Part shown: positions 1 to 10,667 of the stretch, one piece after another | Layout: each line of letters opens with the position of its first letter | Numbering within the stretch: the first letter of the stretch is position 1 | Assembly: GCA_022494885.1 (NCBI GenBank) | Contig: JAGVSM010003774.1 | Span: 62,001-126,000, forward strand | Reading direction: 5' to 3' | Source: Micrasema longulum | Taxonomy: Eukaryota; Arthropoda; Insecta; Trichoptera; Brachycentridae | DNA: 64,000 bases | Notes under the pieces: model-generated | What the model was told of the DNA's origin: nothing | Databases searched by the model: none | The model's input: the letters and a program-made list of their open reading frames with translations, nothing else | Program-made: the position numbers and the translations under genes

Positions 1-1480
1 GTACAAGCATTTGGTACGAGCCCTTTTAACTAAAAATATTAGTTGAGAGATTCTTCAACTTGTCGAAATATCTGCAAATTAAAATAAAAGTGGCGTTTCG
101 TAAAAACATCAAATCGGTTGGCTTTTTTGATTTTTCAAGCCACGTATTAGCTGCGTACTAAACTATTCATATGTTTGCGTCATCCTATGTTGAATTCTTA
201 TACTTGAAAAAAAATTACAAGTATGGAATTCTTTTTGCAAATGTTTTTAGTCTATCAAGGACATACATACAAACATTGCCTTATATATATATATATATAT
301 AAATTGTATATACAGATATATAAATTGTATGTAATTCTGATGACATTGTTACAGCTTAAAATTTGTCAAACTCTGGAATCAAATGTCCCACAAGTCACAA
401 TGAAACACTCCATATAAATAAATTATTTATCAACTGTTTATCACATATGTCTTAACCTTATGTTTGAATTTTCTATTTTTTCTTTATTCACTTGTCATAA
501 TTTTTTTTTTAATGGGTTGTATAAAATTAACTTTTAACCGTAATTCTATTTTTATTTATTTTATAAGTGCACACAGCAAAAATCCCTTTTATAAACATAA
601 ACGTTTATTCATAAACCTAACAGTTATCTTTACAAAACTATAAAACAATACAAAAACAATATAGTTATACATATAACACAGTTTTAAAGATTACGTTAAA
701 ATACTGTACTACATTATAATACTATGCAATGAATTGTGTTTGACATACTTAGATGAATAAAAATAAACATAACGTAGTAAGTTAGGAATGGCAAAAATAT
801 ATTTTTTTTAAATTTATTGGTATTGTTGTAATGTCTAGATATTGAATGGCCTGGGTTATTCAAACCGCCTTATTCTAAGACCTCAGGGGTTCACAACAAT
901 TAATAAAATAATTTTTAAAACCTATTTAAAAAATAAAATTGCCAAAATCTAGTACATAAACATATTTAACGTGTATTCATTTACACATTGAAGTTTTTTT
1001 TTCTACAATTAACGTTAATATTTAGGCGGTATTTAGATTCCTAAATTATTTATTTAATAGCAAGTTTTAGCTTAATTTGGATAGTGTGAAAATTTTTATT
1101 CCGTTTATTGTACCAATGCTATGCCCATTGTACCATCGAGTGAGGACAGGGGGCGATTATGATATTTGAAAAATGGTAAGTATAAGCGAGTGAGCTTAAA
1201 GTTTTCTCTAGCACACTCCTTGAAAGAAATGACTTCTCTTTTCTCTTCAGGTAACAACCCAAATTCAGACATGTATGTTTATATGTATATTTTGACCTCG
1301 AAACATCTATGTGTATGTGTCTTTTTTGATCACAACACGTCCAGAGGACAGACGTAGACAAATTGGCTGCCGAGAAACAATAGTTTTCAGCCTGCCTGAA
1401 ATACGAGTTTAGAAAAATACCTCAGGAATATTACTTTCCTGAATAGTTTTACCAATATAATTCGTGCAAAAGGTTGAATC
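1..1480. other. AT-rich stretch without recognised gene
   Basis: I see no recognisable coding region. The stretch holds a short (TA)n microsatellite near 284-301 and many homopolymer runs. Open frames here, such as short ones at 223-417 and 1119-1361, are low-complexity and resemble no family I know. Confidence 0.6.
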
Positions 1481-1489
1481 TATCGAGTT

Positions 1490-1580
1490 GTCTTGACTAG
1501 ATTAACTTTCCCTTTCCAGTGATGTGTAGCTAGTACGCATTGCATCTAATAACTTTAAAATCTCTAGTATAAATATAATA
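1490..1580 (-). repeat. Short dispersed repeat, shared with 63225-63310
   Basis: The reverse complement of this segment matches 63225-63310: both carry a shared core reading TTATTAGATGCAATG, then a GTACTAGCTACACAT block, then a GGAAAGGGA block. Only part of a unit is visible and its class is unknown. The two copies lie near opposite ends of the window. Confidence 0.5.
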
Positions 1581-1727
1581 AATACTGGGTTAAGTTTGTC
1601 GGTATTCCTCCGTTATATATTTACGAATCGATTGAAATAATTTATTTATTATCATAGAAAAAGCATTTTGTAATAAATCTGAGATGAATCACATTCAAAA
1701 GTTAACCAATGACGCATATAGTGTATA

Positions 1728-2139
1728 CTGCCGTCATAAGAAAGAAGGACGCATCTAACACTTTTTTTCGAAAATGAGTTTTGGAATTAGGGAAAAAATA
1801 CGCATCTACTGGTACTTGAATTATTTTCCTAAAATAACCACAACCCTATTTTCCCTAATAAATGAGACTTAACTGCAAAAAGTCTTGAAGATTACTAAAT
1901 ATAAAACGCTGTTCTGACTTATATTATTATGAAAGACTGATAAAAATACTTGGTTTTGTAAAAGATAGGTAATTGATTTATTTTTTCTTCTATTCCGTTT
2001 TTTTTTAAATTTGAAATGAATGTACCTACTCGTATTTAATTAAATTTAAAATGGGGACATCTTCTGGCAATTTCGAAATGAATTAATTATTAGGTCAGCG
2101 TTACTAGTTTAAAAAACAGTAAATGGCCAGTAACGTCTA
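1728..2139 (+). mobile_element. DT-1 TIR element, 5' half only
   Basis: This is a second copy of the element at 15470-16264. It begins with the same terminal repeat, CTGCCGTCATAAGAAA, preceded by TA, and follows the same internal order: an ACGCATCTA block, a CTGCAAAAAGTCTTGAAGAT block, and a CCAGTAACGTCTAT block near 2125. The right terminal repeat is missing, so the copy is truncated. It encodes no protein, so it is a non-autonomous DNA element. A TA target suggests Tc1/mariner-type mobilisation, which is inference. Confidence 0.7.
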
Positions 2140-2232
2140 TCAAATTCTCCAGTTCTCCATGTACCATTAGGTGCGAAATAAAATATATTTTGATAAAAAT
2201 AAATGACTTGTTAACATCAACATGCATCATTA

Positions 2233-2440
2233 CAACAGAGTGGAAAACATTTTGGATAAGAGAATATAGAAGTCTTGACATTTACTGGTCTTACAACCTA
2301 TTTTTGGCTGGTTTAAGTGGCCACTTTACCATTCTGTGCACCATTCACCATTCTGCCATTATTCGAATACCCACATACGTTTGATTCTTTCATCTGTCGA
2401 GTTTTGAGAAAGTTAGAGGCGTCACTTCAACCCTTTAGGG
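2233..2440 (+). mobile_element. FB-1 foldback family, single arm
   Basis: This matches one arm of the large foldback element at 49039-49639. It opens with ACAACAGAGTGGAAAACATT, then gives the tract leading to GGCTGGTTTAAGTGGCCACT, the ACCATTCTGCC block, and a TTCATCTGTCGAG block. Only one arm is present, so this is a solo arm or half-element. No coding capacity is seen. Confidence 0.65.
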
Positions 2441-2855
2441 CACACTAAATTTATATTGATTTGTGTCTTGCAAACATAATAAAATTTGTTATTTTTGAAC
2501 TCAATAAACCTATTCCGCTTAAAGTAAGATACTCTTGTGACATAAGGTTAATTATTAATAAGAAAATAAGTTTCTTGATTCGGGTGGTGCATGTGCACGT
2601 GGCACTGGCACTCATGCACGTATCGAGAGTCGGCCTTGTAATCGCTTAGTAGATAAATATAGACGACCTCTAAGTAAACAGTCTTGCAAATTGTCAAGAG
2701 CATTTTCTGCTTATATTGGGATTTATTGGAGTTTATAACCGCTTTGAAATGGGCACTTTTTATCACAGAAGCCTATTTAAAATATAAATGAGTTTTTTTT
2801 TAAATGTTAATGAAGTAAGGAACGCGGACTTAAATTTCGAGGTCATTCATTGGTT

Positions 2856-3038
2856 CTATTCGATCATATATGATGTGAAAATGACAAGTAGGTAGAACAT
2901 GCTGAGGTAGATACAGATAGTACAGAAGTTAAGAATACCGTCTTGATATGTCCAGGTGAAGAAAGCGTTCATAATTGAGGCCCTTGAACAGGAACTGGCA
3001 GCCGATAGAGATGCATTGTGGCTCTTTGTGGACACCAC
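2856..3038 (-). other. Unexplained 60-codon open frame beside repeat R2
   Basis: This minus-strand open frame has slightly higher GC than its surroundings and a hydrophobic C-terminal half. It is preceded by a TTTTTTTATAG tract that looks like a splice acceptor. The same tract occurs at the end of the R2 repeat copy near 48905, so the resemblance is probably part of the repeat. I do not recognise the product. It could be an R2-associated fragment or chance. Confidence 0.15.
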
Positions 3039-3040
3039 AT

Positions 3041-3910
3041 AAGCTATAAAAAAATACCATTTATTTGTACCTACATAGTAGGTACATAATATACTGTAAG
3101 TTAAATATACTATATATTGCTATTTTTTATGTGGTTCTGTGTGATACAACAACTCTCATCGATGAAATCAACTCAAACGACGTAACTTCGTGATATATTA
3201 TATTGTGTTGCTATATTCTCCATTAATTTAACACATAACTTATATTAAAGCCTATAATTTAGTCCTTTTAGGGTATTCTTATTACGATTGAAATGTAAAT
3301 TGGCCAATTTGCTCCAGAAATGAATAATGCCAAAAACGGCCGCGTCGAGTGCCACATGTGTTGCGAGTCACATGTCAAAAGTGTCATCTCAAAGAAAAAT
3401 AGTCCTTAGGAAATAGTGTTTGAAATACTGTTTTTCAAATCGAGAATTTTCAAAGAATTTGTGAAATCTGCAGGTTTACTCTAGAAGAAAAATCCCGCTA
3501 CTAAGTTTAAGATGTTCGAAATAAAGTATACTTATTTGTATGAAGAAATAAGCTGGTGTAATCTGCTAGTTCCTTTGCTCATTGCTGGCGTCGGGCGCAT
3601 TTTATTAATATTTGGAGAAACATACAAATGGTGTCAATGATTTATAAGAAATGGTAATTAAACAATGTTTAAGTATGTCCAAATGCTTGCAGCCAATGAC
3701 AGGTCATAAGCCCTGTAAATTCCTAGACTTCCATATTCCCTTCTCAAAAATATTTTTCCTCTCTGTTGAAATAAATTTAAATAAAAAATGGTAATTATTT
3801 GTTTGTTTTTCTGTAAATAAAGTCACCGTAAAACATTATTATGGATAGTCAAATATAATGGAAAGCTGCGCATAATCGCTTATATACACGATTCACCCCT
3901 GTTACATGCT
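3041..3910 (+). repeat. R2 unclassified repeat, about 0.75-0.87 kb, copy 1
   Basis: Ordered blocks match the copies at 13060-13900 (+) and 48165-48912 (-). They are: TAAGCTATAAAAAA at the left end; TGTGGTTCTGTGTGAT; ACGACGTAACTTCGTG; AATGAATAATGCCAAAAACG; an AATAAGCTG...CTAGTT block; and at the right end ATAATCGCTTATATACACGA. A reversed FB-1 fragment (3683-3775) interrupts this copy. No protein or terminal inverted repeats are seen. It may be a non-autonomous DNA element or Helitron-like; class unknown. Confidence 0.65.
3683..3775 (-). mobile_element. FB-1 fragment inserted in R2
   Basis: The reverse complement gives the FB-1 terminal tract (CAACAGAGAGGAAAAATATT ... GAATATGGAAGTC ... GACCTGTCATTGGCTG), then the variant end GCAAGCATTTGGACATAC also seen at 42740-42760. 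The R2 copy at 48165-48912 lacks this segment, so it is an insertion into R2 copy 1. Confidence 0.65.
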
Positions 3911-4069
3911 CCAACTAGGGAGCAGACATGGAATGATGATGACGATAATTGTTTTGTACCTACAAAATTAACTTCGTATATTAGACTGTTTTGCGAAAGA
4001 CGAATAAATTTATTTTTCCTGAGTAGTTCAAAGAAAGTTTCAATGTGAATAATCCCTAGAAATGAGTTC

Positions 4070-4330
4070 TTTGTCTTTAACGAGTCGTTATCACGGCTCG
4101 GCGGGCCCGATACCACCTTGTTAGGATCATTTCAGATGCTCAGATCCTCGGCAGTACGTCTGGCCGGCTTTCCCGCGCAAATTGTCCAAATCAAATGAAA
4201 GTTGTCCAATTCACTGGACGAGAAAATTAGTTTTAAATCCGGCCGCCTCCGGCGCGCGCGCCCTGCAATCCTGTTCTCATCTCGCCTTGAGATGGCGGGG
4301 AACAGTAAACTGAAAACTACACTATGACTG
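4070..4330. other. GC-rich island of unknown role
   Basis: This is one of the few GC-rich segments in the window, with several CpGs, including CCGGCCGCCTCCGGCGCGCG near 4240-4260. A 72-codon minus-strand frame covers 4132-4350 but matches nothing I know, and its arginine run follows from the GC bias. It could be a promoter-type CpG cluster, a conserved noncoding element, or part of an unrecognised exon. Confidence 0.3.
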
Positions 4331-4417
4331 TACCATACTGGCACTTGCATTAGGGGGGGACGTTTATTTTTTACTGTCTGAAATTTTTTAATTTAATTTT
4401 CGATTTAAAAAGAACTT

Positions 4418-4622
4418 ATTGCAACAGAGAGAAAACATTTTCAAAAAGGGAATATGGAATACTTACGACCTGTCTTTGAATGTCTATACATGGCTAAAGA
4501 TGAATTTTGAACAGTGTGTAAAGTGGCCACTTAAATCCGCCAACGAAAAGTTATAATCCCTGTAAATGCCTACACTTCCATATTCCTTCATCAAAAACAT
4601 TTTCCCTCTCTGATGCAATATT
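4418..4622. mobile_element. FB-1 related MITE with terminal inverted repeats
   Basis: The left end TATTGCAACAGAGAGAAAAC ... GGGAATATGGA is mirrored at the right end as TCCATATTCCTTC ... CCTCTCTGATGCAATA. This gives terminal inverted repeats of about 40-45 bp around a ~115 bp centre. The arms are the FB-1 terminal sequence, so this is a short deletion derivative of the longer element at 49039. It has no ORF. The target-site duplication is unclear. Confidence 0.75.
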
Positions 4623-4782
4623 ATTCAATCTAATGAACTCCTTAGGGAGTGAAATCCAGTTTTACCTGCAAGCATTGACATTCTCAAAATAATAATAATA
4701 ATAATGTTCATTTGGTATAAAGAAAAAAAAGTCTGCAATATTCGATATGGTTTTTGGTTGGGTCGTTTGTTTTGAGGTGAAT

Positions 4783-5137
4783 GAGGAAGTTCAGTGCTAC
4801 TGAAAAATGAGTTTTTTTTCTTAAACGAGGTACAAATTAGTCCGTTAAGGCAAAGTTTCTCGAAAATGCATACAAAAATTGGTTTTAGTGAAAATGAACT
4901 ACTTGAAAACGTCACGGGCTCTTAAAAACAACAACCAATCAATTATTGCATTGTTATGTGTTGTGATAGATTTCTGATTTTCGAGTAGCCATTTGTTCCA
5001 AGTTTTATTGTACTATGAGAGCTACGGGGTTCTGCTTTTAAATGCCAACAGAACTCTTCTACAACAATTCTACTTCATACCGGCGGAGTAATTTCGAAAT
5101 TACAAAACTTAAAGAATATGAGATAATAATACGATAC
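4783..5137 (+). repeat. R3 repeat, degenerate copy 1
   Basis: This is the most decayed of four copies (others at 8978-9280, 14394-14731, 50697-51009). Recognisable blocks are GAGGAAGTTCAG at the start, AAAGTTTCTCGAAAATGCAT, GAACTACTTGAAAACGTCAC, and the terminal ATAATAATACGATACT. It is noncoding and its class is unknown. Confidence 0.5.
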
Positions 5138-5324
5138 TTAAAACCTTTACTTCAAAACAATACTTAGTATGATAGTCTGCAAAACATTATTCTTTTTAAA
5201 AACCTCTGAGTTTCCAGTTAATTGTTTTGTTTTGTTGTGTTTGTAACACATTTCATTGAACTTGGTCGATTTTTTATCAATTTTAAAGAGATTGTTAATT
5301 TATCCATTCAAACTTTCCTTCTTA

Positions 5325-5540
5325 TTCTAATCCACCCGTGGCTGTCCACTGTTTAAAATAGGCCTCTTCCAAATATGTTTATACATATATAATATGTATA
5401 CATATAAGGGCGGGCATATAGCCTTGAAGCAATTTCTACCTACCTACCCAAACCGTATAGTTTGAGAAAATTACAAGAACATGGACATATTTTCAGGAAT
5501 TACACTGAATCTCATAATTTTATACAAAATTAAAAAACAA
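5325..5540 (-). mobile_element. LINE 3' UTR end, same family as 53925-54385
   Basis: The reverse complement closely matches the 3' end of the LINE fragment at 53925-54385: ATAAAATTATGAGATTC, then ATGTCCATGT...CTTGTAATTTTCTCAAACT, then GGTTTGGGTAGGTAG, then an AAATTGC...GGC...ATATGC hairpin-like segment and CTTATATGTATA. No coding part is retained here. This looks like a 5'-truncated insertion. Confidence 0.65.
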
Positions 5541-5939
5541 AAATTGACCATAAAAAAATAACACTATGCTATGAAGAGAGGGAGGAGATGTATACACATA
5601 TAAAAAATGTGTTAATATAAAAAAAGTTTTACTTATTTGTGCATGTTGTGTTCACATATAATTGATGAACAATATCTAAACATAACAAATTGTGATTATT
5701 ATACCAATGTCGTGTGCAATGCTTATTATTTGTGATCCATAGTAAATAAAATAAAATATTATGTATTCTGTAATACGAAATATTTTTATATCCACGGGAA
5801 TCAATAAGAAAATTCTTACCATTTTTAAAACATTTAATTTCCAATTACCTTTTTTTAATAATGAAGGTACAGTGTAGGGCAAAAGGTATGCGCGTGTTTT
5901 TGAGAGCAATAAAAATAAAACTACCGAACTTATAGACAT

Positions 5940-6620
5940 GATTTTTTATTAGATTTGTGTGTTTAAACTGTTTTTTTTTCACGTAGTTTTGAAAATATTT
6001 CTGCAACATTTCTGCCTTTAGCAGCGATGCAATGTTGTAGTTGATTTCCGAAGCTTCTGGCAGTATTTTGGCACATCTCAAGCGGAATTGCGTTCACTTC
6101 CTCGATAATTCGAATCTTCAGTTTTTGTATGGTTTGGGGACGGTGCTTGAAAACGTTTTTCTTGAGGTACCTCCACAGGAAAAAGTCACATATGCTCAAA
6201 TCGGGTAAGCGTGCGGGCCACCCCATGTCACCCCTTAGAGAGACGAGAAGGGAACGTGTGTCTCAATTTTGCCATAGAAATGCGGGCAGTATGCGCTGTA
6301 GCGCCGTGTTACTGGAATCAAATGTCCCCTAAATCAATATCGTTACTCAACTGCTGTAATTGAGGCTTAAAAAAATTTCCAGCATGAAAACATAGCGTTG
6401 TGCTGTAACTTTCACAGTCTGGTCATTTTTCTCAAAATAGTAAGGCCCAATGATCCCAAATCTGGATATGGCGCACCAAATAGTAACTTTTTGTGAGTAA
6501 AAATGCTTTTTTCATAGAGTTTTTGTGGGTTTATGTCAGACAAATACCTTAAATTTTGTTTGTTAACAGCACCAGATAGGTAGAAATGCCTTGTCCTATG
6601 CACCATTATGTACAAAAGGG
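5940..6620 (-). pseudogene. Mariner-like (IS630/Tc1 superfamily) transposase relic
   Basis: Two minus-strand frames together cover the catalytic C-terminal half of a DDE transposase. The 5' part (6412-6615) has the HLSGxVNKQN-type segment (here FYLSGAVNKQNLRY) followed by a degenerate NP..LYEKSIFTHK tract. The 3' part (5963-6226) has WPARLPDLSICDFFLWRYLK, the family signature around the last catalytic Asp, and a RIIEEVNAIPLEM tail. The stretch between them (6227-6411) continues the homology (VKVTAQRYVFML) but carries stops and frame breaks. The N-terminal DNA-binding domain is absent, so the copy is dead. Confidence 0.85.
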
Positions 6621-7190
6621 GAATGATGATGATTATGATACATTATATTACATTTTTGCTTCAATTTTACATAAATATGAAAAAAACCTGAATAATATGT
6701 TCGCGTACAATAGATTTATTATTTAATATTTAATTTTAAAACCCACCCTAACACACACTTCTTCGCCTCTCATTTTTCTTCCCGTTTTTGTAGTTATTGT
6801 TTGATTGTCTTTGTTAGCGTTCTTTCAGACATCTTTCCGTAACAGAACTTTATTCAACTTTGCTACTTAAACTCCCCGATGAGCAATTAAAAAAAAACTG
6901 GTTTATTGTGAACCTGAGGTCATTAATAAATAATTATAAAATAATATCGCTTTACTAAAGAATTACATACCTGTATCTTATTGCGTGTAATATTTATTTG
7001 TTTAAAGATTTTGTATACAAATACAGTTTACAAACAAATGCAAAGGGCGGGCATATTTTTTTCATAGAAAAAAAAAATATTAGCGTTCTTATAATTTACC
7101 CATATACTTCAATTTTATTCAAATTAAAAACTTTTTAAAAGATTTTTAAAATACCTAAAATCAAACTTGAAAAATCGCTTCGTCCATTAC
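6621..7190. other. AT-rich gap
   Basis: I see no gene. A GGGCGGGCATAT word at 7045-7057 resembles the 3' hairpin region of the LINE end at 5325-5540 and may be a fragment of it. Confidence 0.4.
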
Positions 7191-7609
7191 TTGAACGTAG
7201 TTATGCTGAAACCAGCCAGCCATAGAAAAGTGAAACTGAGATAATAGCACCTTTGTGAAAAGAGCAAATAATCAAAAATACACAACAGTTGGAATGTTTT
7301 TGACTTTAATAAATGATAAACAATGAAAACATATTTTTTTTATATTACAAACAAGGATTTCGTTTTGTTTTTGACAAGTTTTCATGATTTTTCAAGTACC
7401 TTAAGATTTTTCTAGTGCTGTGGGTGTTTTTTGCAATCTGACAAATGCCATTTTTGTGATCAATATAATTTTCAGAAGCTGATAAATACAGTTTTTTTTT
7501 ATGAAAGCGGTCTGGCTGTTTTTAGCAGAACATATTACTGCACCCGATAACATCAATATCTATTTTTTTCAAAATTGTGACTGGCTGTTTTCTGTATAAC
7601 TACGTTCAA
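7191..7609. mobile_element. Foldback/MITE-like element, ~34 bp inverted ends
   Basis: The left end TTGAACGTAGTTATGCTGAA(A)CCAGCCAG is mirrored at 7579-7609, where the reverse complement reads TTGAACGTAGTTATACAGAA(A)ACAGCCAG. That is a ~30-34 bp inverted repeat with few mismatches, enclosing about 350 bp of noncoding AT-rich DNA. An internal CTGGCTGTTTTTAGCAGAAC at 7512 echoes the right arm. No target duplication is obvious. Confidence 0.6.
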
Positions 7610-8660
7610 TTTAAACTTATTTACGAACACATTCGGTTGGTAAAAGAAGCCGGTATATAAAAGATTAAGATGATTTGTATTAATTACTAAGACGAATGTT
7701 TTCAAATTGTTATAACAACGACAAATTTATGTTAAACTCTATTTTTTTCACTATGAAATATTGTCGAGGTAATCGTTTAGTTGTCGGTGAAAAACAAAAA
7801 GTTCAATGGAAGTATTATTTTTTTTTAAATATAAAGTCATCAATCATAAACATTATTTTTTTTTTTCAAATTAGGTTTGAGGGAAACGTAATAGAAATTA
7901 CCTTATAAGAACGGAAGGTATTTTGCGAGGTGTAAATTAAATTCAAATTACATGAGAAGCAATAAATACGCCTTCCCGTAATTGTAATATTTCGCAATTA
8001 ATTTAAATTCAAGAGAATAGTTGATTAAATTTCGTTGAAAGGGTTGCCAACGCTTCGGGCGTGAAATGTGACGGTTTGTAAATAATACTACTAAAGTAAA
8101 ATGAATTTCAAATCCACATGTGTTGAAAAAACCACATACATAGGTAGTGTTCTAGCGTAGTATTTATTTGGGGAAGAATGGGGTAATGATTAACACCGCG
8201 TACCTAACTCATAAAATTCTTCCCATAAAAATATTGCTCGAGAAAAAATGGTCCGTATTTTTTTATTTCATTAAAAATGTTCCTATCGTAATTGATTCAG
8301 TTTATTTAAAAGAATATTTCAAATTCAATATATCATCAAAATGCATGAATGTTTACGCAGTAAGGTGTTAATTTTTTAAAAATCAGATTTATTGATCGAC
8401 TCTAATTTTTTTTATAAATCTAAAATACGAATAGGTGGGAAGGTTTTTACGGTCACTGTTATCAATGTTTCTTTTTTGGGTGATAGCGGATATAAAATGA
8501 TTAGAAATGTGCCTACTGCCGACTGCGTAAACACATATTTTTTTCTACAAAACACTCAGTATACCCTAAAGATGGCTCCTACAATGGTAACCGAAACGTC
8601 GGAAAACATACAACACACACGGTATCATCCAAAAAAGAAACATAATGATAAAATAATAGG
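7610..8660. other. AT-rich gap
   Basis: No gene is recognised. The open frames at 7696-7908, 8168-8371 and 8392-8679 are AT-driven and unlike any family; the last runs into SINE-B. Confidence 0.5.
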
Positions 8661-8662
8661 GT

Positions 8663-8850
8663 TGTGGTCCCGTGGCTAGTGTTGCGGACTCACGGGCCAG
8701 AGGCCCGAGGTTCAAACCCCACTCTACCCCAACTTGATTTCCGTTTTCTAATAGTGAGTTATTTACAACTCGTTAAAAATGGCCATCAAAATTGAAATAT
8801 TTGTGTAAATTATAAGAACGCAAATATTTATTTTCTAAAAAAAAAAAAAA
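8663..8850 (+). mobile_element. SINE-B, tRNA-like head
   Basis: It has a pol III-type head: an A-box-like GTGGCTAGTGTTG and a B-box GAGGTTCAAACCCC near 8708-8721. The body is CTCTACCCCAACTTGATT, then TTATTTACAACTCGTTAAAA, an ATGGCCATCAA block, and an A-rich end near 8840. The same body occurs at 15240-15400 and 46656-46800. B-box plus A-rich 3' end indicates a tRNA-derived SINE. Confidence 0.7.
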
Positions 8851-8977
8851 ACGAATGTTTGTAAAATTCACTACCTTCGTCAAAATATTAACCAGGAACT
8901 TAATCAGTTGATCTCTTGGTATTTGGTATAGATCAATGACGTGTAATTTATTAGATACGTCAGAAGCAAAGAACAAT

Positions 8978-9280
8978 GAGGAACTTCAGCCCTACGGGAA
9001 ATTGAATACAATAAATGTTTTTCAAAGTTTCCTGAAAATGTACGAAAAAAATTACAAAAAACGTTTAATTACAAACGAACAACTTTCAACGACGTCACTG
9101 GTTCATATGCATCAACCAATGGTAAGAGAGTAATAGAAGATTTCCGGTTTACTTGCCTTCAATGCATCAATGGGCAGAACTGATCGAAAATAAGCGGAAG
9201 AGAACCTCTGACGTCACACGCGGAATTATTTCAGAAATGCAAAACTTTAAAGAATCATAGCGCTAATAATACGATATATA
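8978..9280 (+). repeat. R3 repeat copy 2
   Basis: Noncoding unit of ~303 bp matching 14394-14731 and the reverse of 50697-51009. Conserved blocks in order: GAGGAACTTCAGCCCTACGG; GAAAATGTACGAAA; AACGACGTCAC; TTCGGTTTACTTGCC-type segment; GACGTCACACGCGG; CAGAAATGCAAAACTTTAA; GCGCTAATAATACG. Two GACGTCAC (CRE-like) words sit at similar places in the copies. No TIR, tRNA box or ORF is seen, so class is unknown. Confidence 0.65.
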
Positions 9281-10132
9281 AACATTGAAAAAAAATAGTT
9301 TATTAACGGACTACCGCTGTAATCAGACGTGATGCTACACAAAAAAATACCGTATGTGCAGTAAAAATATATGATAATAGAAAGTATCTGTGTTTTGCTA
9401 TGCATTCATATGTGTTTTGGATATGCATAGGGATTTGCTATCTCTTTGTTAACAATTATTGCTGATATCAATGGAAATATTATTTGATCAATATGACATA
9501 CGGTTAGAAAATAAAAAAATCGTTTCTCTTTTTATTACACGTTAGTAGTTAGTGATCGACTGAAGTGAAGGTTTCAGTTTCGGCCAGTTTCGGCAGTGGT
9601 TTCGGTTCCAGACAAAAATTGACCGATACTTCGTCTCGGCCGAAACGTGTGGCCGGGATTTGTTGGATTACGTTCGGACTAGACTGATTTTGTGATTGGT
9701 TGACTATAGTTAGTACTTTTAAGATTTTTCATATTTACATTTTTATAATTCTTTTATTTTTTATAAGTTGACGTTCCTACAGGGTACGTAAAAAGCGCTT
9801 AAAATAAAAAAATATATAAAATATAAAAACATTTTTTTTATATGGGAGTTGCTTTATTATTTACCTTGCTTATAATATACAAGATTTATATTTCAAAAAG
9901 TGGATTTTTCTGCAATTAAATATCTTAAAATGTATTAAACTATTGGGACCAGGAGGAATATATTAATGTGGGCTAATCAGGAACTTCTCAGCATTTGCTC
10001 ACGTGGAGAGGAAACCACTTAAAACTCTTCAAGAGAAGCCGGCCTGTTAGGAGTAGTCAACAAGCCTTCCGTAATAAAAACATCTAATTTTGGGTGTTTT
10101 AAAGTGACTTTCAACTTATTTAAATATACAAC
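9281..10132. other. Gap with a TTTCGGCC-rich patch
   Basis: No gene. At 9568-9650 the words TTTCGGCC, TTTCGGC, TTTCGG and CGGCCGAAACG recur within ~80 bp, a small locally repetitive patch of higher GC. The rest is AT-rich and unremarkable. Confidence 0.4.
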
Positions 10133-10250
10133 AAATGACAAAGAGATGGAGAATATTTTGGAAAGGGAAATACAGAAATAGAGGCACTTAAATTCTAAAT
10201 GACTCCCTGGGGGGTAAAATCCAGTATTTTGTCTACAAACATTTGGACTA
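10133..10250 (+). mobile_element. FB-1 fragment, degenerate
   Basis: It begins with an AAGAGATGGAGAATATTTTG variant of the FB-1 terminus and ends with the TAAAATCCAGT ... ACAAACATTTGGACTA module also seen at 42715-42770 and 4650-4690. Confidence 0.45.
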
Positions 10251-10462
10251 GATCAAAACATTGTTATTTAAAAGGTTTCGGTTTCAGCTTTGCAAAAATT
10301 AGATATTATTTGATAAATGTTTGACCAAAAAATTAATGCTTTAAGTATTATTAAGGTATTATTTATATGGAATCTTTGTAGCAAGTTTATTATTATTTGG
10401 AATATCTTTTAATACTCAACACCACGTTATTTAAAATAAATATTTTGAAAATAAATGTACAT

Positions 10463-10667
10463 GGTGGCCTCCGTGGTGTAGTGGTCAAGACGCTTGACTC
10501 TCGCACGAAAGGTTCCGGGTTCGATTCCCGGTGAGAATACAAAAAATGAAATGTGATTTTTCTCAAGCCTGGGTGTTCTGTAGTGTAATTCACCACTGTA
10601 ATTGGGCCTCCTGGCCTGTTGTGGTGCAAAAATAAAATATAATAAAATAAAAGAAATAATAAAGATA
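10463..10667 (+). mobile_element. SINE-A copy 1, full-length
   Basis: tRNA-derived SINE. The head carries an A-box-like GTGGTGTAGTGGTCAAGACG (10474-10493) and a perfect B-box GGTTCGATTCC (10518-10528). It is followed by a body AAGCCTGGGTGTTCTGTAGT, AATTCACCACTGTAATTGGG, CCTCCTGGCCTGTTGTGGTG, and a tail of (AAATA)-type repeats. The head has no acceptor-stem partner, so it is not a tRNA gene. Other copies: 13624-13830, 29508-29671, 31358-31515, 53690-53875. Confidence 0.85.

Noticed and set aside
2856..3038. Spliced exon preceded by TTTTTTTATAG
   Set aside because: The acceptor-like tract recurs at the end of another R2 copy, so it belongs to the repeat; the frame was kept only as an unexplained open frame.
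10466..10540. Possible tRNA gene in SINE-A
   Set aside because: The A- and B-boxes are present but there is no acceptor-stem pairing. The same sequence occurs five times with a common body, so it is a SINE.
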